Origin: Streptomyces antibioticus
GTDB lineage: Bacteria; Actinomycetota; Actinomycetes; Streptomycetales; Streptomycetaceae
Direction of reading: 5' to 3'
Assembly: GCF_002019855.1 (NCBI RefSeq)
Contig: NZ_CM007717.1
Coordinates: forward strand, 2,038,888-2,102,887
DNA length: 64,000 nucleotides
Positions 17,007 through 27,140 of this stretch are shown one piece after another; within the stretch, counting starts at the first letter, position 1; the number at the start of each line of letters is the position of its first letter. Both the position numbers and the translations under genes were made by a program. Below the pieces are notes generated by a model. It worked only from the letters and a program-made list of their open reading frames with translations. It did no database searches and was not told where the DNA came from.

Positions 17007-17232
17007 CGCCGGCGTACGGCCGGGCAATTCAACCCGTGATTCTGGTGAACGAATTCCTACGCACACTAAAACCGACCCCCCGAATGATCAAAGGAATTGA
17101 AGGGAAGGGTGTTCGAGCATTAGCGATTTCGCAGGAATTAGCGCCCTTCTGAGAGCAATCCCACATCACATCGTCATCACAAAGCCGCGGAATCGGCCGG
17201 GTTCACAGCTCACTCGCTGTAACGTCGTTTAG
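17007..17232. other. AT-richer intergenic region with a 21-bp motif
   Basis: These 226 bp are less GC-rich than the flanks. They contain a 21-bp motif at 17125-17145 (GATTTCGCAGGAATTAGCGC plus C) that recurs with two changes at 38157-38177. On the minus strand the segment reads in frame as GANSCEIANA, but no convincing gene contains it. No ribosome-binding site precedes the next gene. Confidence 0.5.
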
Positions 17233-18267
17233 GTGCGTACCGAACGAAACCTCACCCGTCTGGACCGGGTGTTCGCAAGGCTCGACCGTGAGCCGGAACG
17301 ACCGGCCCACATCGATGTGCCGAAGATGAGCCGGCACCGGGTCGCGCTGTTCTCGGCGACCCTCGGCTTCTATCTCGCCATCGTGTGGCTCGTGGTGGTC
17401 ACCTCGTGGCTGGTCCGCCTCGACTGGCAGGTCATGTTCTTCCGGCCGTACCAGCAGTGGCCCGAGATCCACGCGTTCCTGGACTACTACGTGGTGCTCG
17501 GCCAGCGCGGCCCCACCGCGGTGATGGTCGCGGCCTGGCTGGGCTGGAGATCCTGGCGGCAGCACACCCTGCGCCCGCTGCTCACCCTGGGCGTCTCGCT
17601 GCTGCTGCTGAACCTCACCGTCGGCGCCGCCAAGATCGGCATGGGCCGTCTCGGACCGCACTACGCCACCACCATCGGCTCCAACGAGATGGGTCTGGGC
17701 GGCGATATATTCCCCAGCGGCCACACCGCCAACGCGGTCGTGACCTGGGGGATCCTGGCCTATCTGGCCTCCACCCCGAGAGCCCGCCGCTGGCTGTCCG
17801 CGCTCTCCGCGGTGGTCTCGCTGGGCGTCGGCCTCACCACCGTCTACCTCGGCACGCACTGGCTGAGCGACGTGGTCCTCGGCTGGGCCGCCGGTCTGCT
17901 GATCCTGCTGGCGCTGCCCTGGTGCGAGCCGCTGATCGCCCGCGCCGAGGCCCGGATCCTCGACCTGCGCGACCGGCTGCGCGACCGCGCCCGCGGCACG
18001 TTCCCGGCACCCGTCCCGGTCGCCGTCCCGTTCCCGCCCCTTGGCGCGGTCCAGGACGAGACCACGGCGGCCCGCGAGTCGCTCACGGCGGCCCGTTCGG
18101 CCCGCTCCCCCGTCTATCTGGCCCCGGGCCCGCACACCAGCCGCTCGGAACGCAGCCCGGTCACCCCGGTCGGCAGCCGCCGGCCCCCGCACCCCGACCG
18201 GCTGGCCCATCCCGACCGGCTGCCGCGCGGCACGGCCTCCACGGCCCGCCCGCTGACCGGCGGCTGA
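17233..18267 (+). CDS. PAP2-family membrane phosphatase
   Basis: A 344-residue protein with about six TM segments and the three phosphatase motifs of the PAP2 superfamily: KIGMGRLGP (K-x5/6-RP-like, with Gly before Pro rather than RP), PSGH in GGDIFPSGHTANAV, and TTVYLGTHWLSDV holding the catalytic His. It probably dephosphorylates a lipid phosphate or diphosphate at the membrane. A ~110-residue disordered Pro/Arg-rich tail follows. The GTG start lacks an obvious Shine-Dalgarno. A hairpin at 18319-18364 follows. Confidence 0.88.
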   Translation: MRTERNLTRLDRVFARLDREPERPAHIDVPKMSRHRVALFSATLGFYLAIVWLVVVTSWLVRLDWQVMFFRPYQQWPEIHAFLDYYVVLGQRGPTAVMVAAWLGWRSWRQHTLRPLLTLGVSLLLLNLTVGAAKIGMGRLGPHYATTIGSNEMGLGGDIFPSGHTANAVVTWGILAYLASTPRARRWLSALSAVVSLGVGLTTVYLGTHWLSDVVLGWAAGLLILLALPWCEPLIARAEARILDLRDRLRDRARGTFPAPVPVAVPFPPLGAVQDETTAARESLTAARSARSPVYLAPGPHTSRSERSPVTPVGSRRPPHPDRLAHPDRLPRGTASTARPLTGG

Positions 18268-18318
18268 CCTCCACGAACGGCGGGACCACCGGTACGCACC
18301 ACCAGGTCCCGCACCGCG

Positions 18319-18364
18319 AAGGCCCCGGCCCCGGCGTCCCTACGACGCCGGATGCCGGGGCCTT
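18319..18364. terminator. Hairpin between convergent PAP2 and I78 inhibitor genes
   Basis: AAGGCCCCGG (18319-18328) pairs with CCGGGGCCTT (18355-18364). It is followed by a short run of GTCCTGAGCC-like direct repeats (about 18380-18425). Confidence 0.65.
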
Positions 18365-18422
18365 CGTCGTGCCTCCGTGTCCCTGAGGTGTCCTGAGCCG
18401 TCCTGAGCCGTCCTGCGGTGTC

Positions 18423-18638
18423 CTAGCCCTTCCAGGCGCGGGCCACGCGCCCGTCCTGGACCTCCAGGTTCAGCCGCCCGAAGCGGTACTCCATGGTGAC
18501 GATCGTCCCCGGCGCGAGCGAGCGGACCGTGGACCAGCCACGCTCCCGGGCGAGCCGCTCGGCCCGGTCGGCATCGAGGCCGACATATCCGTCCGGACTG
18601 TCCTTCGGCTCCGCTGGCGGAGTGGGAATCGGTGCCAT
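18423..18638 (-). CDS. I78 family peptidase inhibitor
   Basis: A 71-residue small protein. The C-terminal part (GTIVTMEYRFGRLNLEVQDG then RVARAWKG) has the potato-inhibitor-like I78 signature RxNxxxxxxGxVxR. There is no signal peptide, unlike some exported members. By family it would inhibit serine proteases, possibly protecting against the secreted proteases of such organisms (inference). The ATG at 18638 lies just after an AGTGGGAAT stretch. Confidence 0.78.
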   Translation of the reverse strand: MAPIPTPPAEPKDSPDGYVGLDADRAERLARERGWSTVRSLAPGTIVTMEYRFGRLNLEVQDGRVARAWKG

Positions 18639-18712
18639 ACCGCCACGCTAGGCGGCGGACCCCGGCCGGGGAACCCGGAACGGCGATGTGGATCACTCCG
18701 GTCACACTTCTG

Positions 18713-18898
18713 TCACAGGATCACGACACACGTTTCGGCCGGGACGACATCTTCGGACACCCCGTCGAGCGTCACACGGACAATCGGTTCCGAGCCGTTC
18801 CCGTAGTCCTTCCGCGCGTATTCGAACGTAATTCCCGCGTGTCGCCGGGCGCCCTCGATAAACCCGGCGGAAAGTGCCCGGAGAACCCTCCCCGGCAC
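18713..18898 (-). CDS. Possible small protein of unknown function
   Basis: A 61-codon GTG-start ORF in the otherwise empty gap before ctaD encodes a plausible folded sequence (RVLRALSAGFIEGARRHAGI, then VRVTLDGVSEDVVPAE). Its third-position GC is about 77%, lower than the neighbours, and there is no clear ribosome-binding site. It could be a real small gene or a decayed remnant. I do not recognise a family. Confidence 0.3.
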   Translation of the reverse strand: MPGRVLRALSAGFIEGARRHAGITFEYARKDYGNGSEPIVRVTLDGVSEDVVPAETCVVIL

Positions 18899-18947
18899 CT
18901 GTTCCCGGATTCCGCAGGGGTCCGCGTGAGCTGACGGCCCATAGGAA

Positions 18948-20654
18948 ATGAGCGAGGCGATGCGGACGGACACCGCGGCGGCGACCGCCCCACCCGCACC
19001 GGCCGGACGCCGGCCCCGGGGCCGGGTGGTCGTCGACTGGCTGACCACCACCGACCACAAGAAGATCGGCCATCTCTACCTGATCACGTCGTTCGGGTTC
19101 TTCCTGATCGGCGGTGCGATGGCCCTGCTGATGCGGGCCGAGCTGGCCCGCCCCGGCCTCCAGATCGTGACCAACGAGCAGTTCAACCAGCTCTTCACGA
19201 TGCACGGCACGATCATGCTGCTGCTGTTCGCGACCCCGTCCTTCGCGGGCTTCGCCAACGAGCTGATGCCGCTCCAGATCGGCGCCCCTGACGTCGCCTT
19301 CCCCCGGCTGAACATGCTCTCGTACTGGCTGTTCCTCTTCGGCGGGCTCATCGTGCTCGGCTCGCTGCTGACCCCGGGCGGCGCGGCGTCGTTCGGCTGG
19401 TTCGCCTACGCGCCGCTCAACAGCGCGCAGTACTCACCCGGGGTCGGCCCCGATCTGTGGATCATGGGGCTCGCGCTGGCCGGGTTCGGCACGATCCTCG
19501 GCGCGGTCAACTTCATCACCACGATCATCGGGATGCGCGCCCCCGGGATGACCATGTTCCGGATGCCGATCTTCGTCTGGAACACGCTCTTCACGTCGAT
19601 CCTGATCCTGATGGCGTTCCCGGTGCTGGCGGCCGCGCTGCTGGTGCTGGAGGCGGACCGGCGGTTCGGCGCCCAGGTGTTCGACGCGGCGAGCGGCGGG
19701 GCGCTGCTGTGGCAGCACCTGTTCTGGTTCTTCGGGCATCCCGAGGTCTACATCATCGCGCTGCCGTTCTTCGGGATCATCACCGAGATCATCCCGGTCT
19801 TCTGCCGCAAGCCGATCTTCGGCTACCTCACGCTGGTCGGCGCGACGATGACGATCACCGGACTGTCGATCGTCGTGTGGGCGCACCACATGTTCGTCAC
19901 GGGCGCGGTGCTGCTGCCGTACTTCTCCCTGATGAGCTTTCTGATCGCGGTGCCCACGGGCGTGAAGTTCTTCAACTGGACCGGCACCATGATCAAGGGC
20001 TCGATCTCCTTCGAGACCCCGATGCTGTGGGCGACGGGCTTCCTGGTGACGTTCCTGTTCGGCGGTCTGACCGGGGTGATCCTGGCGTCGCCGCCGATGG
20101 ACTTCCACGTCTCCGACTCGTACTTCGTGGTCGCCCACTTCCACTACGTCGTCTTCGGCACGGTCGTCTTCGCGGTCTTCGGCGGTTTCCACTTCTGGTG
20201 GCCCAAGTTCACCGGGAAGCTGCTGGACGAACGGCTCGGCAAGGTCCACTTCTGGACGCTGTTCGTCGGCTTCCACCTCACGTTCCTGGTGCAGCACTGG
20301 CTGGGCGCCGAGGGCATGCCGCGCCGGTACGCCGACTATCTCGCCGCCGACGGCTTCACCGCGCTCAACACGGTCTCCACGATCGGCGCGTTCCTGCTCG
20401 GCGTCTCCACCCTGCCGTTCCTCTACAACGTCTGGAAGACCGCCCGCTACGGCCGGAAGGTCGAGGTGGACGACCCCTGGGGCTACGGCCGTTCGCTGGA
20501 GTGGGCGACCTCCTGCCCGCCGCCGCGGCACAACTTCACCGCGCTGCCCAAGATCCGCTCGGAGTCCCCCGCGTTCGACCTGCGCTACCCGGAGTTCGCG
20601 GCGCAGATCCCGCAGCCCGAGCCGAAGAAGCACCAGGCGGGTCCGACGACCTGA
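18948..20654 (+). CDS. ctaD: Cytochrome c oxidase subunit I (aa3-type)
   Basis: A 568-residue haem-copper oxidase with 12 TM helices. The low-spin haem ligand is in FTMHGTIM. CuB/Tyr is in [14 protein letters not shown], with the D-channel-end Glu of A1 type. The CuB His pair is WAHHMF, the K-channel Lys is in [11 protein letters not shown], and the haem a3/a ligands are in [10 protein letters not shown]. All key residues are intact. It reduces oxygen and pumps protons at the membrane. No ctaC, ctaE or assembly genes adjoin it, so it is a stand-alone copy, probably a second ctaD that shares subunits encoded elsewhere (inference). Confidence 0.95.
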   Translation: MSEAMRTDTAAATAPPAPAGRRPRGRVVVDWLTTTDHKKIGHLYLITSFGFFLIGGAMALLMRAELARPGLQIVTNEQFNQLFTMHGTIMLLLFATPSFAGFANELMPLQIGAPDVAFPRLNMLSYWLFLFGGLIVLGSLLTPGGAASFGWFAYAPLNSAQYSPGVGPDLWIMGLALAGFGTILGAVNFITTIIGMRAPGMTMFRMPIFVWNTLFTSILILMAFPVLAAALLVLEADRRFGAQVFDAASGGALLWQHLFWFFGHPEVYIIALPFFGIITEIIPVFCRKPIFGYLTLVGATMTITGLSIVVWAHHMFVTGAVLLPYFSLMSFLIAVPTGVKFFNWTGTMIKGSISFETPMLWATGFLVTFLFGGLTGVILASPPMDFHVSDSYFVVAHFHYVVFGTVVFAVFGGFHFWWPKFTGKLLDERLGKVHFWTLFVGFHLTFLVQHWLGAEGMPRRYADYLAADGFTALNTVSTIGAFLLGVSTLPFLYNVWKTARYGRKVEVDDPWGYGRSLEWATSCPPPRHNFTALPKIRSESPAFDLRYPEFAAQIPQPEPKKHQAGPTT

Positions 20655-20694
20655 ACGCCCCGCCCGGCGGGCACACCGGGACGGGGCGTTACGG

Positions 20695-20930
20695 CGCCCC
20701 GAGGGCCTTTCTTTCGGATCTGGCCGGCTCCAAGCAGCGGCGCGTCTCGGCGGGCCCGAGCGGGGTCTGGTGCGTGCAGCTGCAAGGCGGAGGAGGGCGG
20801 CAACGCGATGGGGGTCCCCCCGCGCGAGCGCAGCCGAGCGTGGGGGAGTTGGCAACCGACGACAACGCCGCAGATGTGCGTGCCAGACCCCGCGACCCCC
20901 GGCAAGATCCGAAAGAGAGGCCCTGAGGGC
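20695..20930. repeat. MITE-like foldback repeat
   Basis: Terminal inverted repeats of about 25-33 bp (20703-20727 against 20899-20923, 23 of 25 matching; core CTTTCGGATCTGGCCGG) enclose a second inverted pair (CGGGGTCTGGTGCGTGCA near 20760 against its near-complement near 20870) and a central hairpin around GGGGGTCCCCCCGCG. The whole 235 bp folds back on itself and codes for nothing. Similar intergenic sequence is common in Streptomyces. It may act as a terminator between ctaD and the convergent Rpf gene, or be a miniature mobile element. Confidence 0.7.
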
Positions 20931-20936
20931 GAGGGC

Positions 20937-21810
<874 letters not shown>

Positions 21811-21817
21811 GCGGAGC

Positions 21818-21847
21818 AATCTAGGGAGCCTGACGAGCCGTTATCAA
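21818..21847 (-). promoter_or_regulatory. Promoter of the rpf gene
   Basis: TTGATA (21847-21842) and TAGATT (21823-21818) are separated by 18 nt on the minus strand, a good match to the housekeeping sigma consensus. Confidence 0.6.
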
Positions 21848-22168
21848 CCAACTCCCCGTTGTCGCAGGTCAGTTGAACGTTACCGCAGGTAATAGGCAAT
21901 TTCCGTCACCTACTTCATCCCTCGTTTTCCGGACTTGTCGGACCGCTCCGCGCCCGCCCTGTGAGTCACCTCACGGGACCAACTCCCGTGACCTCCCCGT
22001 TACTTGACCAAGAGTGTCCGATTCCGCACCGATCGTGACCGACAGCGTTCGGCGGTTCGATTTCCTGGGGTGTGCAGCGTGACTCCCACCACAGCTCCCC
22101 CGTTGTGTCTGCATGAGCCGGGGACCCTCCCGGCCCCGCCACCGCCCCGCCTTCCGAGGGAGTCACCC

Positions 22169-22951
22169 GTGCCGCGCATGCTCGACGTCAGCGACGAGGT
22201 ACGCGCCGAGATCGGCGACGAAGAAGCCAACCGGCTGCTCGCCGGAGACAACGCCCCGGGCAGTTACGACTGCACCTCCTGCCGCACCCCGGGCGACTCC
22301 GAGCACGAGCGCACCAGCACCGTCCTGTTCATCGGCGACGAGACCGCCGTCCTCGCCTTCGCCCACGCCACCTGTCTGCCCTCGCAGGTCGTCCAGGTGA
22401 CGGAGGAGCAGCTCCAGGGCGCGGTCCGCTCCATCAGCGGCGACAGCGCCGACATGGCCCCGAACCAGGTCGCCCCGGAACAGGCCGTGCTCGGCGTGAC
22501 CAGCGGACTCGTCCTGATCGCCGGGGAGTTGCACCCGGCGCTGGTGGTCGAGCCGACCTCGCCGATCGTGCGCCCCGGCTCGGTCGGGATCGGCGACGAC
22601 TTCCTGCCGCTCCTCATCGAGCAGGGCTTCATGCCGCTCAGCGAGCTGTCCGAGGTGCCGCCGGTGCAGCACGGCTGGTCCGTGCTGCTCGCGATGGGCC
22701 AGCTCCACGCCGTGCTCCAGCCCTCGGCGAACGGCGGTCAGCCGGTGGCCTGGTGGCAGGCCCACCAGCCGCTCCAGGTGACGGAGGGCTGGCGGGCGGC
22801 CGCCAACAAGCACCAGCAGGTCCTGATGTTCGCGGCGCCGGTCGGCTCAATCGGCCGCCAGCCCCGGGAGGACCTGCTGCGCGACGCCCTCGACAAGGCC
22901 GCCGCCAACGGCAAGCTGGTCGGCGCGGCGATGCCGCTCGCCGGGACCTGA
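22169..22951 (+). CDS. Conserved hypothetical protein
   Basis: A 260-residue soluble protein with no recognised domain. The GTG at 22169 was chosen for its GAGGGAG ribosome-binding site. The N-terminus contains a CTSCRTPGDS pair of cysteines and a later HATC, which with Cys could form a small metal site (inference). The rest is mixed alpha/beta with WSVLLAMGQLHAVLQP and MFAAPVG segments. It looks like a lineage-conserved actinobacterial protein located before der. A GC-rich hairpin follows. Confidence 0.75.
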   Translation: MPRMLDVSDEVRAEIGDEEANRLLAGDNAPGSYDCTSCRTPGDSEHERTSTVLFIGDETAVLAFAHATCLPSQVVQVTEEQLQGAVRSISGDSADMAPNQVAPEQAVLGVTSGLVLIAGELHPALVVEPTSPIVRPGSVGIGDDFLPLLIEQGFMPLSELSEVPPVQHGWSVLLAMGQLHAVLQPSANGGQPVAWWQAHQPLQVTEGWRAAANKHQQVLMFAAPVGSIGRQPREDLLRDALDKAAANGKLVGAAMPLAGT

Positions 22952-22961
22952 GTCCGCGCCC

Positions 22962-23031
22962 GGGGCGGGGAACCGCGGATCGCACGCCGGCGCGCAGCCG
23001 CCCCGGCCGACCGCGCGGTTCCCCGCGCCCC
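22962..23031. terminator. GC-rich inverted repeat after the hypothetical gene
   Basis: GGGGCGGGGAACCGCG near 22962 pairs with CGCGGTTCCCCGCGCCCC near 23014-23031 with a small bulge. This hairpin type is frequent between Streptomyces genes. Confidence 0.55.
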
Positions 23032-23094
23032 CTTCGCGACGCCCGCCCCGCCGCCCGGCCGCATCCCTTGCCGGGCGCGGTCGTTTGGACCTGT

Positions 23095-23559
23095 GTGCAC
23101 ACCTACGACGTTCCCCGCCGCCCGGCCCTCCCGTCGGTCCCCTCCGCGCGACCGGCCCAGGACCCCCAGGGCGGCCCATCGGCCACGCCGATCTACGACG
23201 CGCTCTACGCCGAGTACGTCAAGACCTTCCGTTCGCTGCCGGGCGACCGCAGCGGGGAGGACGATCTGGGGTTCACCGCGTTCGGCAGCATCCCGCAGAG
23301 CACGGGCTCGTACGGCGACCACCGGCCGGGGTCGTTCAGCCACTCCTACAGCGCCTACAGCGCGGGCGCGCAGAGCGCACGGCAGCAGTCGCAGTGGCAG
23401 CGCGTCGGCCAGCTCGGCCAGATCGGCCAGCAGCACTCCCCGGCGCACTCCCAGGGACAGACACAGACACAGTCCCACGCGCCCGCGCACACCCCGACGG
23501 CCATGGTGCCCGTGCCGGTCCCCGCGGCGCTGCCGCCGGGCACCCGCCGGGGCCTGTGA
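23095..23559 (+). CDS. Hypothetical low-complexity protein
   Basis: A 154-residue protein from a GTG start (VHTYDVPRRPALPSV). A short structured-looking block (IYDALYAEYVKTFRSLPGD) is followed by a Ser/Tyr/Gln/His-rich disordered region (SFSHSYSAYSAGAQSARQQS and a QTQTQSH run) and a Pro-rich tail. There is no signal peptide or TM segment. Codon bias supports this frame over two overlapping ones. No function can be assigned. It converges on der. Confidence 0.6.
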   Translation: MHTYDVPRRPALPSVPSARPAQDPQGGPSATPIYDALYAEYVKTFRSLPGDRSGEDDLGFTAFGSIPQSTGSYGDHRPGSFSHSYSAYSAGAQSARQQSQWQRVGQLGQIGQQHSPAHSQGQTQTQSHAPAHTPTAMVPVPVPAALPPGTRRGL

Positions 23560-23582
23560 GCCGACGGCGGCACCGGTCACGG

Positions 23583-23619
23583 CGAAGGGCGGCTCCCCGT
23601 CAGGGGGAACCGCCCTTCG
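23583..23619. terminator. Terminator of der
   Basis: CGAAGGGCGG (23583-23592) pairs with CCGCCCTTCG (23610-23619), with CTCCCC/GGGGGA extending the stem, about 20 nt past the der stop. Confidence 0.7.
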
Positions 23620-23640
23620 TCATGTCGTCCGCCCGCGCGG

Positions 23641-25113
23641 CTACTTCTTCTTGCCGCGCTTCTCGCGCACCCGCACCGAGATGTGGATCGGGGTGCCCTC
23701 GAAGCCGAACTCCTCGCGCAGCCGGCGCTCGATGAAGCGCCGGTAGCCCGCCTCGATGAAGCCGGAGGCGAAGAGCACGAACCGCGGCGGCTTGGTGCCG
23801 GCCTGGGTGCCGAAGAGGATGCGCGGCTGCTTGCCGCCCCGGATCGGGTGCGGGTGGGCGGCGACCAGCTCGCCGAGGAAGGCGTTGAGCCGGCCCGTCG
23901 GCACCCGGGTCTCCCAGCCGGCCAGGGCGGTCTCGATCGCCGGGACCAGCTTCTCCATGTGGCGGCCGGTGCGCGCCGAGACGTTCACCCGGGGCGCCCA
24001 GGCGACCTGGCCGAACTCGGTCTCGATCTCCCGCTCCAGGTAGTAGCGGCGCTCCTCGTCGAGGTTGTCCCACTTGTTGTAGGCGATGACCATCGCGCGG
24101 CCCGCCTCGACGGCCATCGTGACGATCCGCTGGTCCTGCACGGAGATGGGCTCGGTGGCGTCGATCAGGATGACCGCCACCTCGGCCTTCTCGACGGCGG
24201 CCGCGGTGCGCAGCGAGGCGTAGTAGTCGGCGCCCTGCTGGAGGTGGACCCGCTTGCGGATACCGGCGGTGTCGACGAACTTCCAGGTGACGCCGCCGAG
24301 TTCGATCATCTCGTCGACCGGGTCGCGGGTGGTGCCGGCGATCTCGTTGACGACGACGCGCTCCTCGCCCGCCACCTTGTTGAGCAGCGAGGACTTGCCG
24401 ACGTTCGGGCGGCCGATGAGGGCGATCCGGCGCGGGCCGCCGACCGCGGTGCCGAAGGTCTGCGCGGGGGCGTCCGGCAGCACGTCCAGGACGGCGTCCA
24501 GCATGTCGCCGGTGCCGCGGCCGTGCAGCGCGGAGACCGGGTGCGGCTCGCCGAGGCCCAGGGACCACAGATAGGCCGCGTCGGCCTCGCCGCTCGGGCC
24601 GTCGACCTTGTTGGCGGCCAGCACGACGGGCTTGCCGGCCTTGCGCAGCAGCCGTACGACCGCCTCGTCGGTGTCGGTGGCGCCGACCTTGGCGTCCACG
24701 ACGAAGACGACCGCGTCGGCGGCCTCGATCGCGAACTCGGCCTGGGCGGCCACGGACGCGTCGATGCCGAGGACGTCCTGCTCCCAGCCGCCGGTGTCGA
24801 CGACCTTGAAGCGGCGGCCCGCCCACTCGGCCTCGTAGGTGACGCGGTCGCGGGTGACGCCCGGCTTGTCCTCGACGACCGCCTCACGGCGGCCGATGAT
24901 CCGGTTGACCAGGGTCGACTTGCCGACGTTGGGCCGGCCGACGACCGCGAGCACCGGGAGCGGGCCGTGACCGGCCTCCTCGATGGCGCCCTCGACGTCC
25001 TCGACGTCGAAGCCCTCTTCCGCGGCGAGCTCCATGAACTCCGCGTACTCGGCGTCGCCAAGCGCTCCGTGGTCGTGCTCGGCCGAGCCCTCGGAGTGGT
25101 GGTCGTCGTTCAT
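23641..25113 (-). CDS. der: Ribosome assembly GTPase Der (EngA)
   Basis: A 490-residue tandem GTPase. The first G domain has GRPNVGKST at about 59-67, DTGG in [10 protein letters not shown], and NKVD. The second has GRPNVGKSS near 233, DTAGIRKR, and NKWD. It ends in a KH-like domain and a basic tail (REKRGKKK). It promotes 50S subunit maturation. The N-terminal acidic extension of ~50 residues is longer than in E. coli and typical of actinobacteria. It is followed downstream by its own hairpin and preceded by plsC and cmk on the same strand. Confidence 0.97.
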   Translation of the reverse strand: MNDDHHSEGSAEHDHGALGDAEYAEFMELAAEEGFDVEDVEGAIEEAGHGPLPVLAVVGRPNVGKSTLVNRIIGRREAVVEDKPGVTRDRVTYEAEWAGRRFKVVDTGGWEQDVLGIDASVAAQAEFAIEAADAVVFVVDAKVGATDTDEAVVRLLRKAGKPVVLAANKVDGPSGEADAAYLWSLGLGEPHPVSALHGRGTGDMLDAVLDVLPDAPAQTFGTAVGGPRRIALIGRPNVGKSSLLNKVAGEERVVVNEIAGTTRDPVDEMIELGGVTWKFVDTAGIRKRVHLQQGADYYASLRTAAAVEKAEVAVILIDATEPISVQDQRIVTMAVEAGRAMVIAYNKWDNLDEERRYYLEREIETEFGQVAWAPRVNVSARTGRHMEKLVPAIETALAGWETRVPTGRLNAFLGELVAAHPHPIRGGKQPRILFGTQAGTKPPRFVLFASGFIEAGYRRFIERRLREEFGFEGTPIHISVRVREKRGKKK

Positions 25114-25192
25114 GAAGTGCGTACCTCGTTCATCGTGGTGATCGGTGGACGTCCGTTTTCCCCGGGTTGGTCCACTACTGATTCAGTGTCGC

Positions 25193-25843
25193 TCAGCGGC
25201 CGGTCAGGCGCCTGGCGTTTTCCAGATGGGCGGCGAGCTGCTTCTGGATGCGCTCGGTCGCCTCGTCCAGCGCCTTGCGGGTCCGCCGGCCGCTGCCGTC
25301 GCCCGCCTCGAAGGGGTCGCCGAAGACGACGTCGACCCGGGAGCGCAGCGGGGGCAGCGCCTTGATCAACCGTCCGCGCCGCTCGGAACTTCCCAGGACG
25401 GCGACGGGGACGATCGGGGCGCCGCTGCGCACCGCGAAGTAGGCGAGGCCCGCGCGCAGGGCGGCGAAGTCGCCCTCGCCCCGGGTGCCCTCCGGGAAGA
25501 TGCCGAGCACCCCGCCGTTCTCCAGCACGCCCAGCGCGCGGGTGATCGCGGTGCGGTCGGCGCTGTGCCGGTCGACCTTGAGCTGGCCGATGCCGGTCAG
25601 GAACGGGTCGAGCGGGCCGATGAACGCCTCCTTCTTGATCAGGAAGTGCGTCGGCCGGGGCGCCACGCCCATGACCATCGGGCCGTCGATGTTGTGGGAG
25701 TGGTTGACGGCGAAGATCACCGGGCCGGTGGCGGGCACCCGCCAGGAGCCCAGCACCCGCGGCTTCCACAGCCCGTACATCAGGCCGACGCCGATGCGTC
25801 TGCCGACCTCGGCGCCCTTGACGGAGGGCGGCAGCTCGCTCAC
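25193..25843 (-). CDS. plsC: 1-acyl-glycerol-3-phosphate acyltransferase (PlsC family)
   Basis: A 216-residue membrane-associated acyltransferase. The catalytic H-x4-D motif is VNHSHNIDGP, followed by the FLIKKEAF segment and FPEGTRGEGD for glycerol-phosphate binding. The GTG at 25843 forms a GTGA overlap with the cmk stop, so the two are translationally coupled. It likely transfers acyl chains to lysophosphatidic acid in phospholipid synthesis. The cmk-plsC-der order is conserved in actinobacteria. Confidence 0.92.
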   Translation of the reverse strand: MSELPPSVKGAEVGRRIGVGLMYGLWKPRVLGSWRVPATGPVIFAVNHSHNIDGPMVMGVAPRPTHFLIKKEAFIGPLDPFLTGIGQLKVDRHSADRTAITRALGVLENGGVLGIFPEGTRGEGDFAALRAGLAYFAVRSGAPIVPVAVLGSSERRGRLIKALPPLRSRVDVVFGDPFEAGDGSGRRTRKALDEATERIQKQLAAHLENARRLTGR

Positions 25844-26526
25844 TTCGCGGCCCGCTTCTCCTCGACGAGGGTGACGACGCACTCGATGACCTGGGCCAGC
25901 GTCAGCTCGGTGGTGTCCACCTCGACGGCGTCGTCCGCCTTGGCGAGCGGGGAGGTCTTGCGGGAGGAGTCGGCCGCGTCCCGCTTGATCAGGGCCTCGC
26001 GGGTGGACTGCACGTCCGCGCCCTTCAGCTCACCGCTGCGGCGGGCGGCGCGGGCCTCCGGGGAGGCGGTGAGGAAGATCTTCAGATCGGCGTCGGGCAG
26101 CACGGTGGTGCCGATGTCGCGGCCCTCGACGACTATGCCGCGCTCGGCGGCGGTGGCCAGCGAGCGCTGCAGCTCGGTGATCCGGGTGCGCACCTCGGGG
26201 ACCGCGCTGACCGCGCTGACCTGCGAGGTGACCTCCTGGGTGCGGATCGGGCCGGCCACGTCGACGCCGTCGACGGTGATCGTGGGCCCGGCCGGGTCGG
26301 TGCCGGAGACGATCTCCGGCTTGCCGGCGACGGCGGCGATCGCGGTGGGGTCCTCGATGTCGATGCCGTTGGTCACCATCCACCAGGTGATCGCGCGGTA
26401 CTGGGCGCCGGTGTCCAGGTAGCTCAGCCCGAGCTGGGCGGCCACGGCCTTGGACGTGCTCGACTTGCCCGTGCCCGAGGGGCCGTCGATGGCGACAATC
26501 ACGGGCTGGGCGGCGCCGTTTTCCAC
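25840..26526 (-). CDS. cmk: Cytidylate kinase
   Basis: A 228-residue P-loop kinase phosphorylating CMP/dCMP. The P-loop is AIDGPSGTGKSS at about 12-23, followed by LDTGAQYRA for substrate and VVEGRDIGTTVLPDA. Full family length. The start is GTG with GGAAGG about 10 nt upstream. It normally follows tyrA closely, but here 615 bp of repeat-rich non-coding DNA intervenes. Confidence 0.95.
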   Translation of the reverse strand: MENGAAQPVIVAIDGPSGTGKSSTSKAVAAQLGLSYLDTGAQYRAITWWMVTNGIDIEDPTAIAAVAGKPEIVSGTDPAGPTITVDGVDVAGPIRTQEVTSQVSAVSAVPEVRTRITELQRSLATAAERGIVVEGRDIGTTVLPDADLKIFLTASPEARAARRSGELKGADVQSTREALIKRDAADSSRKTSPLAKADDAVEVDTTELTLAQVIECVVTLVEEKRAAK

Positions 26527-26544
26527 GGAGGGACACCTTCCTGG

Positions 26545-27140
26545 TGCGGGGCGGTGGGAGTACGGGGCGCAAACGTGCCCCGCACAAGGTTACCGGCCAC
26601 CGCTCCCCCTCCCGGCCGTGGTCCGCCCCCATGGCCCGCGCCCACGGTCCGCACCGCCACCGACGACCGCTCCACGGCCGCACCGGCCCACCAGGAGCCG
26701 CTCCACTGCCGGTCCGGCCTATTGCCCGCCCGGACCACCCTCGACCGCTCCCCTGACGGACCGAACCACCGCCGGTCCGGGCCACTGGCCCGCTGGCCCG
26801 CCGCCGGGGCGGTCCACTGGCGGGCCGGACCAACGCCAGCCGAGCCCCTGGCGGGCCGGTCTGCTGCAAGGCCGGTCCGTTGCCCTGGCGGGCCACCGCC
26901 GACCGGTCCCCCGACGGGCCGATCCACCGCAGGCCAGTCCATCGGCGGGCCGGTCCGCCGCCAGCCGGGCCCCCGGCACGCCGGACCACCGCCGCCGGGC
27001 CGGACCACCGCCAGCCCCCCGGTAGGTCTCTCCACCGCAAGGCCGAACCACTGCCCGGCCGAGCCACCGCCAGCCGAGCCCCTGGCGGGCCGGTCCACTG
27101 GCCCGCTGGTCCACCACCGGACGGACCACCGCCAGCCCGC
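26545..27140. repeat. Repeat-rich GC intergenic block between tyrA and cmk
   Basis: This is ~600 bp of short, degenerate direct repeats built on CTGGCGGGCCGGTCC and CCACCGCCAGCC units. The best pair is GCCAGCCGAGCCCCTGGCGG at about 26838 and 27070, which continues identically into GGCCGGTC. All frames are open in places because stops are rare, but amino-acid composition is monotonous, codon bias is inconsistent and no start/ribosome-binding site fits, so I see no gene. It separates two genes normally in one operon. Confidence 0.6.

Noticed and set aside
17007..17232. Small minus-strand peptide gene containing GANSCEIANA
   Set aside because: No start codon with a ribosome-binding site and poor codon bias. 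Treated as a repeated motif instead.
26545..27140. Open frames through the tyrA-cmk gap as a new repeat protein gene
   Set aside because: Composition is similar in several frames and no start with a ribosome-binding site or consistent codon bias was found.
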